From the NCBI GenBank assembly GCA_037126765.1, contig JBBCBC010000035.1, forward strand, positions 2,542,001-2,606,000: a DNA stretch of 64,000 nt. The letters run 5' to 3'. A program made the position numbers and the translations under genes. The first letter of the stretch is position 1. Every line of letters starts with the position of its first letter. Origin of the DNA: Stenogyne calaminthoides. Its lineage: Eukaryota > Streptophyta > Magnoliopsida > Lamiales > Lamiaceae. Under the pieces are notes generated by a model. The model was not told the origin of the DNA, did not search any database, and saw nothing but the letters and a program-made list of their open reading frames with translations. Of this stretch, positions 1-9,311 are shown piece after piece.

Positions 1-2834
1 TCAACTTGAAGGGTTTTCAGAGCTTTCTTGGTGTTGAAGACTTCTTTTTCAACTTCTTCCCCAAATTCTTCAAAATCAATAATCAATTTCCTCTGAGTAG
101 ATTTGGAAGCTTTAGCTTTTTTTTTTTTTCTCCTGCTCTACAAATGCCACAACTTTTCTTTTTCCAGGTTTGACTTGATCTTCACCGGCTTGGCTTGTTT
201 CCACCATCCTTCTACCACTCAGTTTCTCAGAAATTGCTTCCTGAATAGTCTGCTCAGATACTTGAGTGTAGATAGGTTCTTCAGTTTCTTTGAATTTGAG
301 CTTCTCAGTGGCTTCCACTTCTTTTAAGGCATCAGCTATGATTTTCTCTTCAGCTTCTTTCTCAGCCTTTCTCTTCAAGGCCTATGCTAACAACTCACTA
401 AGTTTGCCACCAGGCCTTTCCCCCTTTTTGGTACCATGCCTTGGAAGAAGTTGAGAGAGTGCAGTATCCATATGATATTGTTCTTTGCTTATACTGCGCA
501 CTTCTCCTGCCAACTGATCGTGCTCATCTTCCAGCCTTCTCATGTGATTCTTAGCTACTGAGAACTCTTCAGAAAGAGGTGCAAACTGATTTGAGAAGAC
601 ATTTTGCATCATCTCTGTCATCTTGGTCATGAGCATAGAGCCCATTTCCTCAACAACTGTCTTAATCATCAGATCATTCTTCTCAACCAGCTTTGCTTCT
701 AGATATGCAGTTCTTTCCTGATACATCTGCTTCATCTCTGCATTGAGCTCAGTTCTGACTACATCAACCTTTCCCTCCAGAGTAGTCATTTTATCAGCAA
801 GAGATGTTTGAAGCTGCATCATGTCTGAAGATGAACTCAAATTTTCTAGCTTCTGAGATTGGCTTGCCAAGGTTTCTTCAACTTGAGTCATTTTCTCCAT
901 CATTGGCACCACCTTCTCCAATTTGTCCAAGATAGGATTGCGGTCAATCTCTGGAGTGAGTACAACTCTTTCCACCTGAGCTGGGTGCTCCACCTGAGCC
1001 TCAGTCTGCATATCAGACATAACAGATTTAAAGATAGGAACTTTAGTAGCTTTGGCATAATGTTTAATAGTGCCAAAAGATACCTGAAGAGTGCTAACTT
1101 CAGTCTGAGGATGTGAGATATCAGTCTGACCAGCATCAGTTAACTTCTCCATCTGAGATTGCTTTTCAGGATCCTCTTGTTGGTCACCCTCTTTATCTTG
1201 ATCCTTAGGACTAGAGGCACCACCAACAGCTTCCCTCCTCTCAGCCACCTTCTTCTTGACTAGCTCATCAAAATCAGCATTTTTCATCCTGAGCTTTGTC
1301 TTCCTGAATCCAGAGAACTCTGTCAGCACAGCAGTCTCAGCATTCCACCAGTCCTCTCCTCTGAAGGAGGCTATGTTCAGCATCTCTGGAAGAGTCTGAT
1401 TCAGGATATAGACTGTGGTTCTGAGTCTGAAGAAGAGATCCTGAAGGTCAGGATATGAGCTCAGCTCAGGGTATCTGTCCAGAATAAACCGTTCCCCCTT
1501 GTTGCGCCATTCAGTTTCTTCTGCCTCTCCCTTCTTCATCTTTGGGCTCTCAGGTTCAGTCGGATCAGATTGAATGAGTTCAGGTGCTGAGGGATCGAGG
1601 AATGGTTCACTCATGAGCGCATCCAAATTCAGTAGCTCCTGAGGTTCAGATTGATCTGAGGTCTGAAAAGGTATCTCCTCAGTAGGAACCTGAGGTCCCT
1701 TGAATATTTCCTGAGATATTTTATCTGAGCTCAGAGATGTTCCGAGTACCTCAGAGAAAACCTGTTCCTCAGTTTGTTCCTGAGCTATTGTCACAACCTG
1801 AGCCAGAACTTGCAGTGGAGATTTTAGTCCTTGCTGGCCTTCAGGTTGGACTTCCTCAGTGTCACTGACGTCCTCCTCAGTAATAGTTTGAATTTTTCTG
1901 CGTTTCTGAGGGGCCAGTGTTTTCTTCTTCAGAGTTTCTCCCTTTTCTCTTTTCACCTCCATCAGGGCTTTCCCCCTGGCTTGTTGGGCTTCATCAGCTC
2001 CTTCTTCAGCGGTCTCCTCCTGAGACTTTGAGCTTTTCTCTTTCCTTCCTTTCAAAGTCTTCTTAGTTGTTGGTGGCTTGAACAGAATTTTTGACTTTGG
2101 AAAGGGTGAGGAGTTGGCGAAGATATCCTCTTCTTCTCTGCACATTTCCAAGATGAATGCCATCTTGGTTGCATGAAGGATCTTCCCTTGATGACAACCG
2201 ATCCATTCACCTTCTATACTTGCTTAGCTTGATCACTCACCACTTTGATTAAATAATGTAACCAGTTGAAAGCAGTGGTGGGTGAATCTTCAATCGCCGC
2301 CATTAGTCTCAACTTCGGCGTACTTATTTGTTCAAAGCTGCCGGACCTACTCATTATGCATTTACTCACAATGTCCAGCAATACTCGATATTTAGACTTC
2401 AAATGCATTTTATTTAGAGTTGCTTCGAACTTAAATGGATGCTCTGCAATTCTATCCAGATATTCTTGCTCCCTACCCATCATAAAAACTGTAGGGTCTT
2501 CTACTCTATCGCTCAATTCGTATATGGCATTAAGATTCTTAGGAATAATGTACAATTCCCTAACAAAATCCACATACTTTGAACTATGCTCTAAATGCGA
2601 TACAGTTATCTGCAATTCTATACAATCCTCATCATCTAATTTCAAATTCGAGATACCCTCTTTTGCGTATTCTGCCTCTGGTTGATTCACAACCAGGCAA
2701 GTGAGCTTTGCCAATCGAATCATATGCAACGCTTCTTCTTCGTGAGTTGCATTTGATGAGATTTCGAGAGAAACGACGTATTCATACCACGATTTGTTAG
2801 AGATGGCAAGCTTGTCGTATACAGAGAACATCAT
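1..2834 (-). pseudogene. Third ORF (env-position ORF) of element B, 3' end outside window
   Basis: This sense ORF lies downstream of pol, where retroviruses carry env. The start at 2834 (two adjacent Met codons) is chosen by alignment with element C; an ORF open from 2909 adds a doubtful N-terminal extension. Pieces 2214-2834, 382-2163 (593 residues) and 112-378 are successive parts of one gene. They are separated by a TAG near 2214 followed by a frameshift, a TAG near 380, and a shift in an A-rich run near 120. Order: globular N-terminal block, acidic/Gln-rich linker, PELSSYPDLQD block, coiled coil (roughly 520-960), then a Lys/Arg-rich tail. I see no signal peptide or membrane span. Function unknown; 'env-like' describes position only. 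Confidence 0.75.
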
Positions 2835-2968
2835 TTTTGAAGAATTTTTAGTGAAGGGTTTTGAGAAAGATGATAAATTTCCGGGCAATCGAAAGTTTTT
2901 TTGAAGCAAAGTGTTTTGAAGAAGATGAAGGCTTTTGAAATCGGGCTTTGAGGAAATTTCTTCAATAG

Positions 2969-2976
2969 ATATATAG
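2969..2976 (-). promoter_or_regulatory. TATA-like box upstream of element B third ORF
   Basis: The minus strand reads CTATATAT about 135 nt upstream of the presumed ATG at 2834. The aligned position in element C (45725-45732) reads CTATTTATT, so a TATA-like sequence is retained at the same distance. It suggests an internal promoter, but no transcript evidence is available and AT-rich leaders produce such motifs by chance. Confidence 0.35.
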
Positions 2977-3312
2977 GATTTGATTCATTGAAAATCGCAT
3001 AAGTGAAGAAATCAACGGTCGAGATTAAACACCGACTAAATTGGGTATATGAAAGGACAATTTCACAAATATTAAGCCGCCAATTTATCCTTATTGGTGA
3101 TTAATGAACAGTGTATTTAATTACTGTTCCTGCAGACCATTGACTTTCTTCGTGTATTTCAAAGGTCCCGCCCAAATATTTCTTCAGGTGTTTTGTTATT
3201 TATTGCTAATGATTACTGAGATTCAGTTAGACAATAAATGTGTTGCATGAGTTAATACTTCTTCAGACTAATTTCCTCCATCAGTCTTACTGAGTTTTGA
3301 CCTTGATAAAAT

Positions 3313-3475
3313 GTCAGTATAATACTGAGTACTGAAAGGGGTCAGTATAGTACTGAGTACTGAAAGGGGTCAGTATAGTACTGAGTACTGAAAGGGTCAG
3401 TATAATACTGAGCACTGAAAAATGTCAGTATAGTACTGAGTACTGAAGGAGGTTCAGTATAATACTGAGTACTGA
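3313..3475. repeat. 28-bp tandem repeat, six units
   Basis: There are about six head-to-tail copies of a unit beginning GTCAGTATAGTACTGAGTAC, 26-29 bp each. Each unit contains the inverted pair CAGTA..TACTG, so the array can fold into serial short hairpins. The equivalent place in element C has only one unit, so the array expanded in the lineage of B. Confidence 0.9.
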
Positions 3476-3598
3476 TCTTCAGGATATCTGAGTTTTCCAA
3501 GACTCAGAGTTCAGTACTTTCAATTTTATCCTGAGTTTCTCAGTAAAATCTTGAGAAAACTTCATGCATCTGAAAACCTTCAATTTTTCAGATTTGCT

Positions 3599-3837
3599 TC
3601 ATTCACCTGGATCCAACATACCTAACTCAACTGATAGTTCCTGAAATCTTGATTCAGCCAAAGGTTTAGTCAAAATATCAGCTCTCTGTTTATCAGTATG
3701 AATTTTCTCCATTCTGATGTCTTTCTTCTCAACATGATCTCTGATGAAGTGATGTCTGATATCAACATGCTTACATCTGGTGTGCAATACCGGATTTTGT
3801 GTAATAGCAATTGCACTATTATTATCACAAAATATAG
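3599..3837 (-). pseudogene. pol: RNase H C-terminus of element B Pol (separated by element A)
   Basis: The minus strand encodes the end of a copia RNase H domain: CDNNSAIAITQNP, then KHVDIRHHFIRDHVEKKDIR, then ADILTKPLAE, ending GMLDPGE and a TGA at 3599-3601. These motifs are typical of the last 90 residues of copia Pol. An ORF appears to start at 3877, but 3838-3877 is LTR of element A. The upstream part of the gene resumes at 22789. Confidence 0.9.
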
Positions 3838-3983
3838 TGTTGGGAAATCTGTAATTTAGTTTTGATTGAAGTTCCAAAATAGGTTGTAATAGGACCAGTC
3901 AGACCTGTTAGCTGACTGATGAGTTAGAATCAGATTTAGATGACCAGCTGAAATGTATAGATAGCTGATGTAAAAGATAGGTC

Positions 3984-4009
3984 ACATATTGAGGGGGAAC
4001 TCAATATGT
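3984..4009. repeat. U3 hairpin with purine (PPT-like) loop
   Basis: This is a perfect 10-bp inverted repeat, ACATATTGAG and CTCAATATGT, around the loop GGGGAA. The top strand of the structure contains GAGGGGGAAC, the Sirevirus polypurine motif. The same structure is unchanged at 21262-21287 (A 3' LTR) and 38874-38899 (E 3' LTR). Confidence 0.85.
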
Positions 4010-4113
4010 ATAGGTCAGGTCGAAGTATCAGATGACCCAGATAAGGTCAAATGATCAGAAGACTAAGCACAAATCAGAAGACAAGATGTCAGATGGTCAG
4101 GTGAAGACAGAAG

Positions 4114-4240
4114 ACACTGAAGACACAGATGAACCTGAAGACTCAGATGAACCTGAAGACTAAGATAAACCTGAAGACTCAGATGAACCTGAAGACTCAG
4201 ATAAACCTGAAGATTCAGTAACAAACCTGAAGACTCAGTA
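4114..4240. repeat. Minisatellite of CTGAAGACTCAG units in U3 of element A
   Basis: Roughly 16-bp units, CCTGAAGACTCAGATGAA with variants, are repeated six to eight times. The core CTGA..TCAG is an inverted pair. Related arrays lie in the U3 of N (about 4630-4780 and 6990-7140), of A's 3' LTR (21405-21545), of C (53850-54110) and, altered, of B (30060-30410). Confidence 0.8.
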
Positions 4241-4406
4241 TGACTGAATACGCTGAGGCTCAGAGACACCTGAAGATCAAAAGACCTGAAGACCTATATC
4301 AGAAGAGTCTGCATATTGAGCTAAGACAATGTGCATCTAAAGACTCAACAAGGTAGACTGATCAGTTACCTGATCAAGTCAGCTCACACCTGGTGACAAT
4401 AAAAAA

Positions 4407-5677
4407 TATTGGGACATGAATTTAATAAAGAATGATTTTGATTAGATCCCAAAACCCCTGAGTATGACATGTTCAGGATAATCTTGATAGATGAGTCAAG
4501 GTTAAGTTTTAGAGTGGTCAGGATGTTATCTGCATCGTGTATAGTCGGCAGATATAGAACAGGTTAGAAACTGAAGACTCAGTAAGTTTCTGAAGAAACT
4601 GAGAATCTGAAGACTCAGTATGAGACTGAGAAACCTGAAGGCTCAGAGAAACCTGAAGACTCAGAGAACCTGAAGACTCAGAGAATCTGAAGGCTCAGAG
4701 AAATCTGAAGGCTCAGAGAAACCTGAAGGCTCAGAGAATACTGAAGGCACAGTAACTACTGAAGACTCAGTAACGTACTGAATGCTAAGTATATCCTGAA
4801 TGTTCCGAGGTACTGAAGCTAAGGAATATAGCCGTTGGAATCCAGCTGACGTGGACCAACGAGAGGAAGACAACCAGCCTGGAAAAGCTGCAGAACTTAC
4901 AGAGAATAGTATGGATTTGAATGAGATTCTCTCCAACGGTAACATTCAAATCCACACTATAAATACAAGATCTTCCATCAAATTATGTGTGGAGATTATG
5001 CACAAGATGCTACAGAGCCAAGAGCGTTATAGTCAAAGCATTCCCACCCTAGAACACAAGTCAGTAGATATACAAATATATTCAAAGAGTGTTCTAGAAC
5101 CCAACCTAAGCAAACCACGATGTATCTTAAGCTTAGAGAGATTTTCCCAACCTTAGCAATGAGGCTAAACCATTGTAAGGGAAAATCTCACCATAGTTGG
5201 AGACAACACCAAATCCAAACCCCATGGTGAAGTGAGGTAGTTGTTAGGCAATCCCGAGTGAGGGTGATAAGTCCCGTTGGAGTGTGAACTCGTTAAACAT
5301 CTGTAGGCAATCCCGTGGAGGGTGATAAGTCCCGAGGCGAACTCTAGAGAGGGTTATAAGTCCAGTTCGAGTGTGAGCTCGTTAAATATCTATAGGCAAT
5401 CCCGTGGAGGGTGATAAGTCCCGTTGAAGGAATTTCCCTAGAGAGGGAGAGTGGATGTAGGACTGGTTGTCCGAACCACTATACATTGTTGTGTTGTTTA
5501 CTGCTTTATGTTTATACTTGTCATATACATTTGATTATAAGCAAAACAACACACATGAGCTCCAAAGTTTTTTGAAAAATTGGAAACACTCTACCCTCAC
5601 CCCTGTTTTTATATGCATCGAACTTAATGTTTTCGCTTCCGCACGCGCAAAATGGGTTTTCCCACCAGGGACCATCA
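4407..5677 (+). repeat. 5' LTR of element N
   Basis: It starts TATTGGGACATG (the canonical TG has become TA) and ends GGGACCATCA. U3 holds a CTGAAGGCTCAGAGAA minisatellite, followed by a TATA box TATAAATA at 4958-4965. Downstream is a threefold repeat of the type GGCAATCCCG..GATAAGTCCC, related to the 68-bp repeat of family S2. Short ORFs in it (such as 4800-5156) occur identically in the other LTR and look accidental. Confidence 0.92.
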
Positions 5678-5679
5678 AT

Positions 5680-5691
5680 TGGTATCAGAGC
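5680..5691 (+). other. Primer-binding site of element N
   Basis: TGGTATCAGAGC lies two bases after the 5' LTR end. It matches the common plant Ty1/copia PBS for the 3' end of initiator methionine tRNA without mismatch, so N should still be able to prime minus-strand synthesis. Confidence 0.93.
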
Positions 5692-6768
5692 AGGAGTTCA
5701 AAAGGATCACTAATTTCAGAAGTGACCACCTGAACTGATCTTTTTAAAGAAAAACCCGATTCTTTAAAAATGCATATATTCTGATGTTTTGGCATCTTTA
5801 TCAATTGAGAAATTTTTGGGATATTTTAGTTTTATGCCAAAACATTATCAACTTGTGTTATTCAAGAAAAATTACAGATAACAAGTTGAGGGGGAACGAA
5901 ATTGAGGGGGAACTCACGGAATCAAAAGTAGATGATCGAGATCAGAAGCGACTGTAGACGAGACTGATCGAGATCAAATGAGTTAGATGAGTTCGGAGTC
6001 AACTGATGAGCTGTGCAAAATCTGAAGTGAAGAAAGAGAAGCAAAATCCAGCAAATCAGAAGAGAAGGTTGCAGATCAGAAGATGAGCGAAAGGGACTGA
6101 TCAAGATCAGACGTGATCGAGATCAGATACGATAAACCTGATATGCTAACCTGATATGATGTACTTACCAGATGCTATTCTGATATATTGATCTGAAGAT
6201 GTATCCGATCAGACAAAGAAGAAATCAGATAGCCTGTGTAAAAGTAATCTGAGACTCAGTAAGGAAAAACTGATCTGAGATTCAGTAAAGAAAACTGATC
6301 TGAGACTCAGTAAGTAAGAGAGACCTGAGGGTTAGGATGTCTGAAGTCAGAAGAAACTGAACTCAGTCAGCATGAGTGTCAGTATGCCTGATTAGACAAG
6401 GTCCGTAGAAGAAGAGGAATGAGGAGCCGAGCTGAAGATCAAGAAGACTGAAGACCAAGACTGAAGACTTGTAATTCTTTATGATTTTGTCTTTATCTTT
6501 TGATAAGTTCATTGTAAACTGTAATAGACTATCATACATCAATGAAACTTTATCTTTATGCTCAAAGATAATACCTCATTATCTTTTTACATGTCTTTAT
6601 ATTTGATATGCCTGATTATTGTTATTTGGTGATGAAATTGTTGGGTGATTCATTGCTGAATTGATTGTTAAGAAATTTACCATTCTTGTAATAAGAAAAA
6701 CTGAAACCTGAGTATAGGTTAAGAATGTTGTAACAAGATGGTTTCGGCATCATCAAAAAGGGGGAAAT
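5692..6768 (+). other. Non-coding interior of element N with polypurine tract
   Basis: This 1.08-kb interior has no credible coding sequence. Near 5888-5918 it carries two copies of GAGGGGGAAC, the repeated polypurine motif of Sireviruses. It continues with GATCAGA-rich sequence. The last ~300 bp resemble the region after the third ORF of element C (41664-42100). The polypurine tract AAAAAGGGGGAAAT is at 6755-6768, immediately before the 3' LTR. PBS and PPT are intact while all protein functions must come from another element. Confidence 0.85.
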
Positions 6769-8040
6769 TGTTGGGACATGAATTTAATAAAGAAGGATTT
6801 TGATTAGATCCCAAAAACCCCTGAGTATGACATGTTCAGGATAATCTTGATAGATGAGTCAAGGTTAAGTTTTAGAGTGGTCAGGATGTTATCTGCATCG
6901 TGTATAGTCGGCAGATATAGAACAGGTTAGAAACTGAAGACTCAGTAAGTTTCTGAAGAAACTGAGAATCTGAAGACTCAGTATGAGACTGAGAAACCTG
7001 AAGGCTCAGAGAAACCTGAAGACTCAGAGAACCTGAAGACTCAGAGAATCTGAAGGCTCAGAGAAATCTGAAGGCTCAGAGAAACCTGAAGGCTCAGAGA
7101 ATACTGAAGGCACAGTAACTACTGAAGACTCAGTAACGTACTGAATGCTAAGTATATCCTGAATGTTCCGAGGTACTGAAGCTGAGGAATATAGCCGTTG
7201 GAATCCAGCTGACGTGGACCAACGAGAGGAAGACAACCAGCCTGGAAAAGCTGCAGAACTTACAGAGAATAGTATGGATTTGAATGAGATTCTCTCCAAC
7301 GGTAACATTCAAATCCACACTATAAATACAAGATCTTCCATCAAATTATGTGTGGAGATTATGCACAAGATGCTACAGAGCCAAGAGCGTTATAGTCAAA
7401 GCATTCCCACCCTAGAACACAAGTCAGTAGATATACAAATATATTCAAAGAGTGTTCTAGAACCCAACCTAAGCAAACCACGATGTATCTTAAGCTTAGA
7501 GAGATTTTCCCAACCTTAGCATTGAGGCTAAACCATTGTAAGGGAAAATCTCACCATAGTTGGAGACAACACCAAATCCAAACCCCATGGTGAAGTGAGG
7601 TAGTTGTTAGGCAATCCCGAGTGAGGGTGATAAGTCCCGTTGGAGTGTGAACTCGTTAAACATCTGTAGGCAATCCCGTGGAGGGTGATAAGTCCCGAGG
7701 CGAACTCTAGAGAGGGTTATAAGTCCAGTTCGAGTGTGAGCTCGTTAAATATCTATAGGCAATCCCGTGGAGGGTGATAAGTCCCATTGAAGGAATTTTC
7801 CTAGAGGGGGAGAGTGGATGTAGGACTGGTTGTCCGAACCACTATACATTGTTGTGTTGTTTACTGCTTTATGTTTATACTTGTCATATACATTTGATTA
7901 TAAGCAAAACAACACACATGAGCTCCAAAGTTTTTTGAAAAATTGGAAACACTCTACCCTCACCCCTGTTTTTATATGCATCGAACTTAATGTTTTCGCT
8001 TCCGCACGCGCAAAATGGGTTTTCCCACCCGGGACCATCA
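6769..8040 (+). repeat. 3' LTR of element N
   Basis: It begins with an intact TGTTGGGACATG and ends GGGACCATCA at 8040, directly followed by the target copy AAAAA. A TATA box (TATAAATA) is at 7321-7328. It differs from the 5' LTR at only about nine positions. Confidence 0.93.
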
Positions 8041-9176
8041 AAAAAGATACACCAGACAAGACGAATCTTCTACAAATTTCTGAAGTGCCGCCTCGCGAAG
8101 CCAAGGAGAAAGCGACACGTGCACAAAAAGAGCTGACAATGCGGGATACGACACTGCGGACAAAAACGGCGCTATTGATGCCTACGGCCACGCCGATAAT
8201 CGGAGGACATCACAATCATATCCTACAACCTACCTAATATAGCCCAAAATTCAAATTGCTCTCCAACGGCTCTTTGATTTCGAGGTCTATAAAATGGGAT
8301 TACTCGAAGAAAAAAAAAAGGACCAACAAGTGAGAAACCACATCACATGAACTATTGAGCAAGCGGAACAACAACATTCACGCACGAAAATTCAAGAAGA
8401 ATTTCCGCTCGAAGAACACCATAGTTGAAGATTATTCATAGAGTGTTCATCCCATAGTTCTTAGCAAGAAATCCTATCCATTAGCATTTTGGCTACCTAA
8501 AACATCAGGATAGATTTCCAGTTGGAACCCTCAAACATTCTTTACCCAAACGCAAGTTAGGTTAAGTCTGTAGAGTGAGAACTCATTAAACATCTCGGCC
8601 ATCCTTTTAAGGATATAAGTCTCGCAGGTTACGTTTGTAAGAGTGGGAACTCGGTAAACATCTCGGCCATCCTGAAAAGGATATAAGTCCCACGGGTTAA
8701 AGTCGGTTAAGGTTCCCCTGTGTTAAGGGAAGAGTGGACGTAGGACGGGTTTCGTCTGAACCACTATAAAAAGTCTTGTGTGCATTTACTTGCATTCTTA
8801 TTGCTTTACACTTCACACAACTGAGTTTAAAAGTGCATACATATTCTAAGTTAAGCTCAGTCTGCACCAAGCAACTGATCTGATCAGGTTGACACTTTAG
8901 TCAGCTGGTTGAAAACTGACTTAAGAATCTGAATTGATAAAACTGGTTTTCACACGGGTAAAACAAGCTTCCACACCATTCAGTTAAACTGACAGATATC
9001 AAGCTGATCTGCCCTTAGGCACTCAGTAAGATTGAACATCAGTCTAAACTGATACACTAGCACTCTGATCGGGTAATCTGCAGTTCACACCTGATCCGCA
9101 CAATAAGTTTTGGAAGAGTATTCACCCCTCCCCTCTAGACTTCCACCCTCACAAAACCCCGTTCGGGACCTACAAG

Positions 9177-9188
9177 TGGTATCAGAGC
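9177..9188 (+). other. Primer-binding site of element A
   Basis: TGGTATCAGAGC follows the 5' LTR end (ACCTACA at 9174) after two bases. It is a perfect match to the plant copia initiator-methionine tRNA PBS. Confidence 0.93.
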
Positions 9189-9311
9189 AGTGGTTCTACA
9201 GACCACTGGCTTTGAGTATCATCGATTCTTGAGGAAGAATCTTTGTGGTCATTTGAACAGATCTTGAAAAACCGTTTTTCAAAACTCATTCATGTTCAAA
9301 ATCACTCAGCA

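Larger units (their letters stand above)
2835..3598 (-). other. Spacer between pol and third ORF of element B
   Basis: No coding sequence is supported here. From the pol side it holds TCAG/CTGA-rich sequence, the 28-bp tandem array at 3313-3475, an AT-rich stretch, and a leader with a TATA-like motif about 135 nt before the presumed ATG. Element C has the same spacer (45607-46229) but with a single repeat unit. Confidence 0.6.
1..3837 (-). mobile_element. Element B (Sirevirus-like copia, family S1), left part
   Basis: This is the 3' half of a minus-strand Ty1/copia element whose other half is at 22784-30576. It holds the end of RNase H (3599-3837), a non-coding spacer, and a third ORF running off the window start. 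The 3' LTR lies outside the window. Continuity is shown by the RNase H gene: it stops exactly at the LTR boundary of element A at 3838 and resumes after 22788, with target copies TATAG (3833-3837) and TGTAG (22784-22788), one mismatch. The undisturbed sequence seen in elements C and E supports TATAG as the original site. Confidence 0.85.
4407..8040 (+). mobile_element. Element N: young non-autonomous LTR retrotransposon
   Basis: A complete 3,634-bp element with two near-identical LTRs (1,271 and 1,272 bp), a PBS and a polypurine tract but no gag or pol. It interrupts the 5' LTR of element A. The target AAAAA is duplicated: six A's before it and five after, against six A's in the uninterrupted A 3' LTR at 21714-21719. 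I find about eight substitutions and one indel between its LTRs by eye, so it inserted recently. The first ~200 bp of its LTR and the last ~300 bp of its interior resemble the S1 elements B and C, which are its likely helpers. Confidence 0.92.
3838..9174 (+). repeat. 5' LTR of element A, split by element N
   Basis: LTR parts are 3838-4406 and 8046-9174 (8041-8045 is the duplicated target of N), about 1,698 bp in all. It begins TGTTGGGAAATCTG and ends GGGACCTACA. A TATA box (TATAAAAT) is at 8288-8295. Compared with the 3' LTR it lacks about 24 bp near 8076 (between CAAA repeats) and has two instead of five units of the 68-bp repeat. It retains about 290 bp of the R-U5 side that the 3' LTR has lost. 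Confidence 0.9.

Noticed and set aside
4063..4945. Repetitive ORFs rich in Leu-Ser-Leu-Gln or Ser-Glu-Pro (also 21341-21669, 30037-30415, 38686-38877, 53753-53947)
   Set aside because: They are translations of the CTGAAGACTCAG minisatellites in LTR U3 regions, open in several frames because the repeat lacks stops.
4800..5156. 118-codon ORF in the N LTR, repeated at 7163-7519
   Set aside because: The two copies are the two LTRs of one young element, so identity reflects age, not selection. No domain is seen and it overlaps the TATA box.
7830..8237. 135-codon ORF crossing 8040
   Set aside because: It joins the end of N's LTR to element A's LTR across an insertion border, so it cannot be an ancestral gene. 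The matching LTR region at 5467-5733 reads differently.
9177..9188. tRNA-like sequence at the PBS sites
   Set aside because: Only 12 bases complementary to a tRNA end. No cloverleaf and no tRNA gene.
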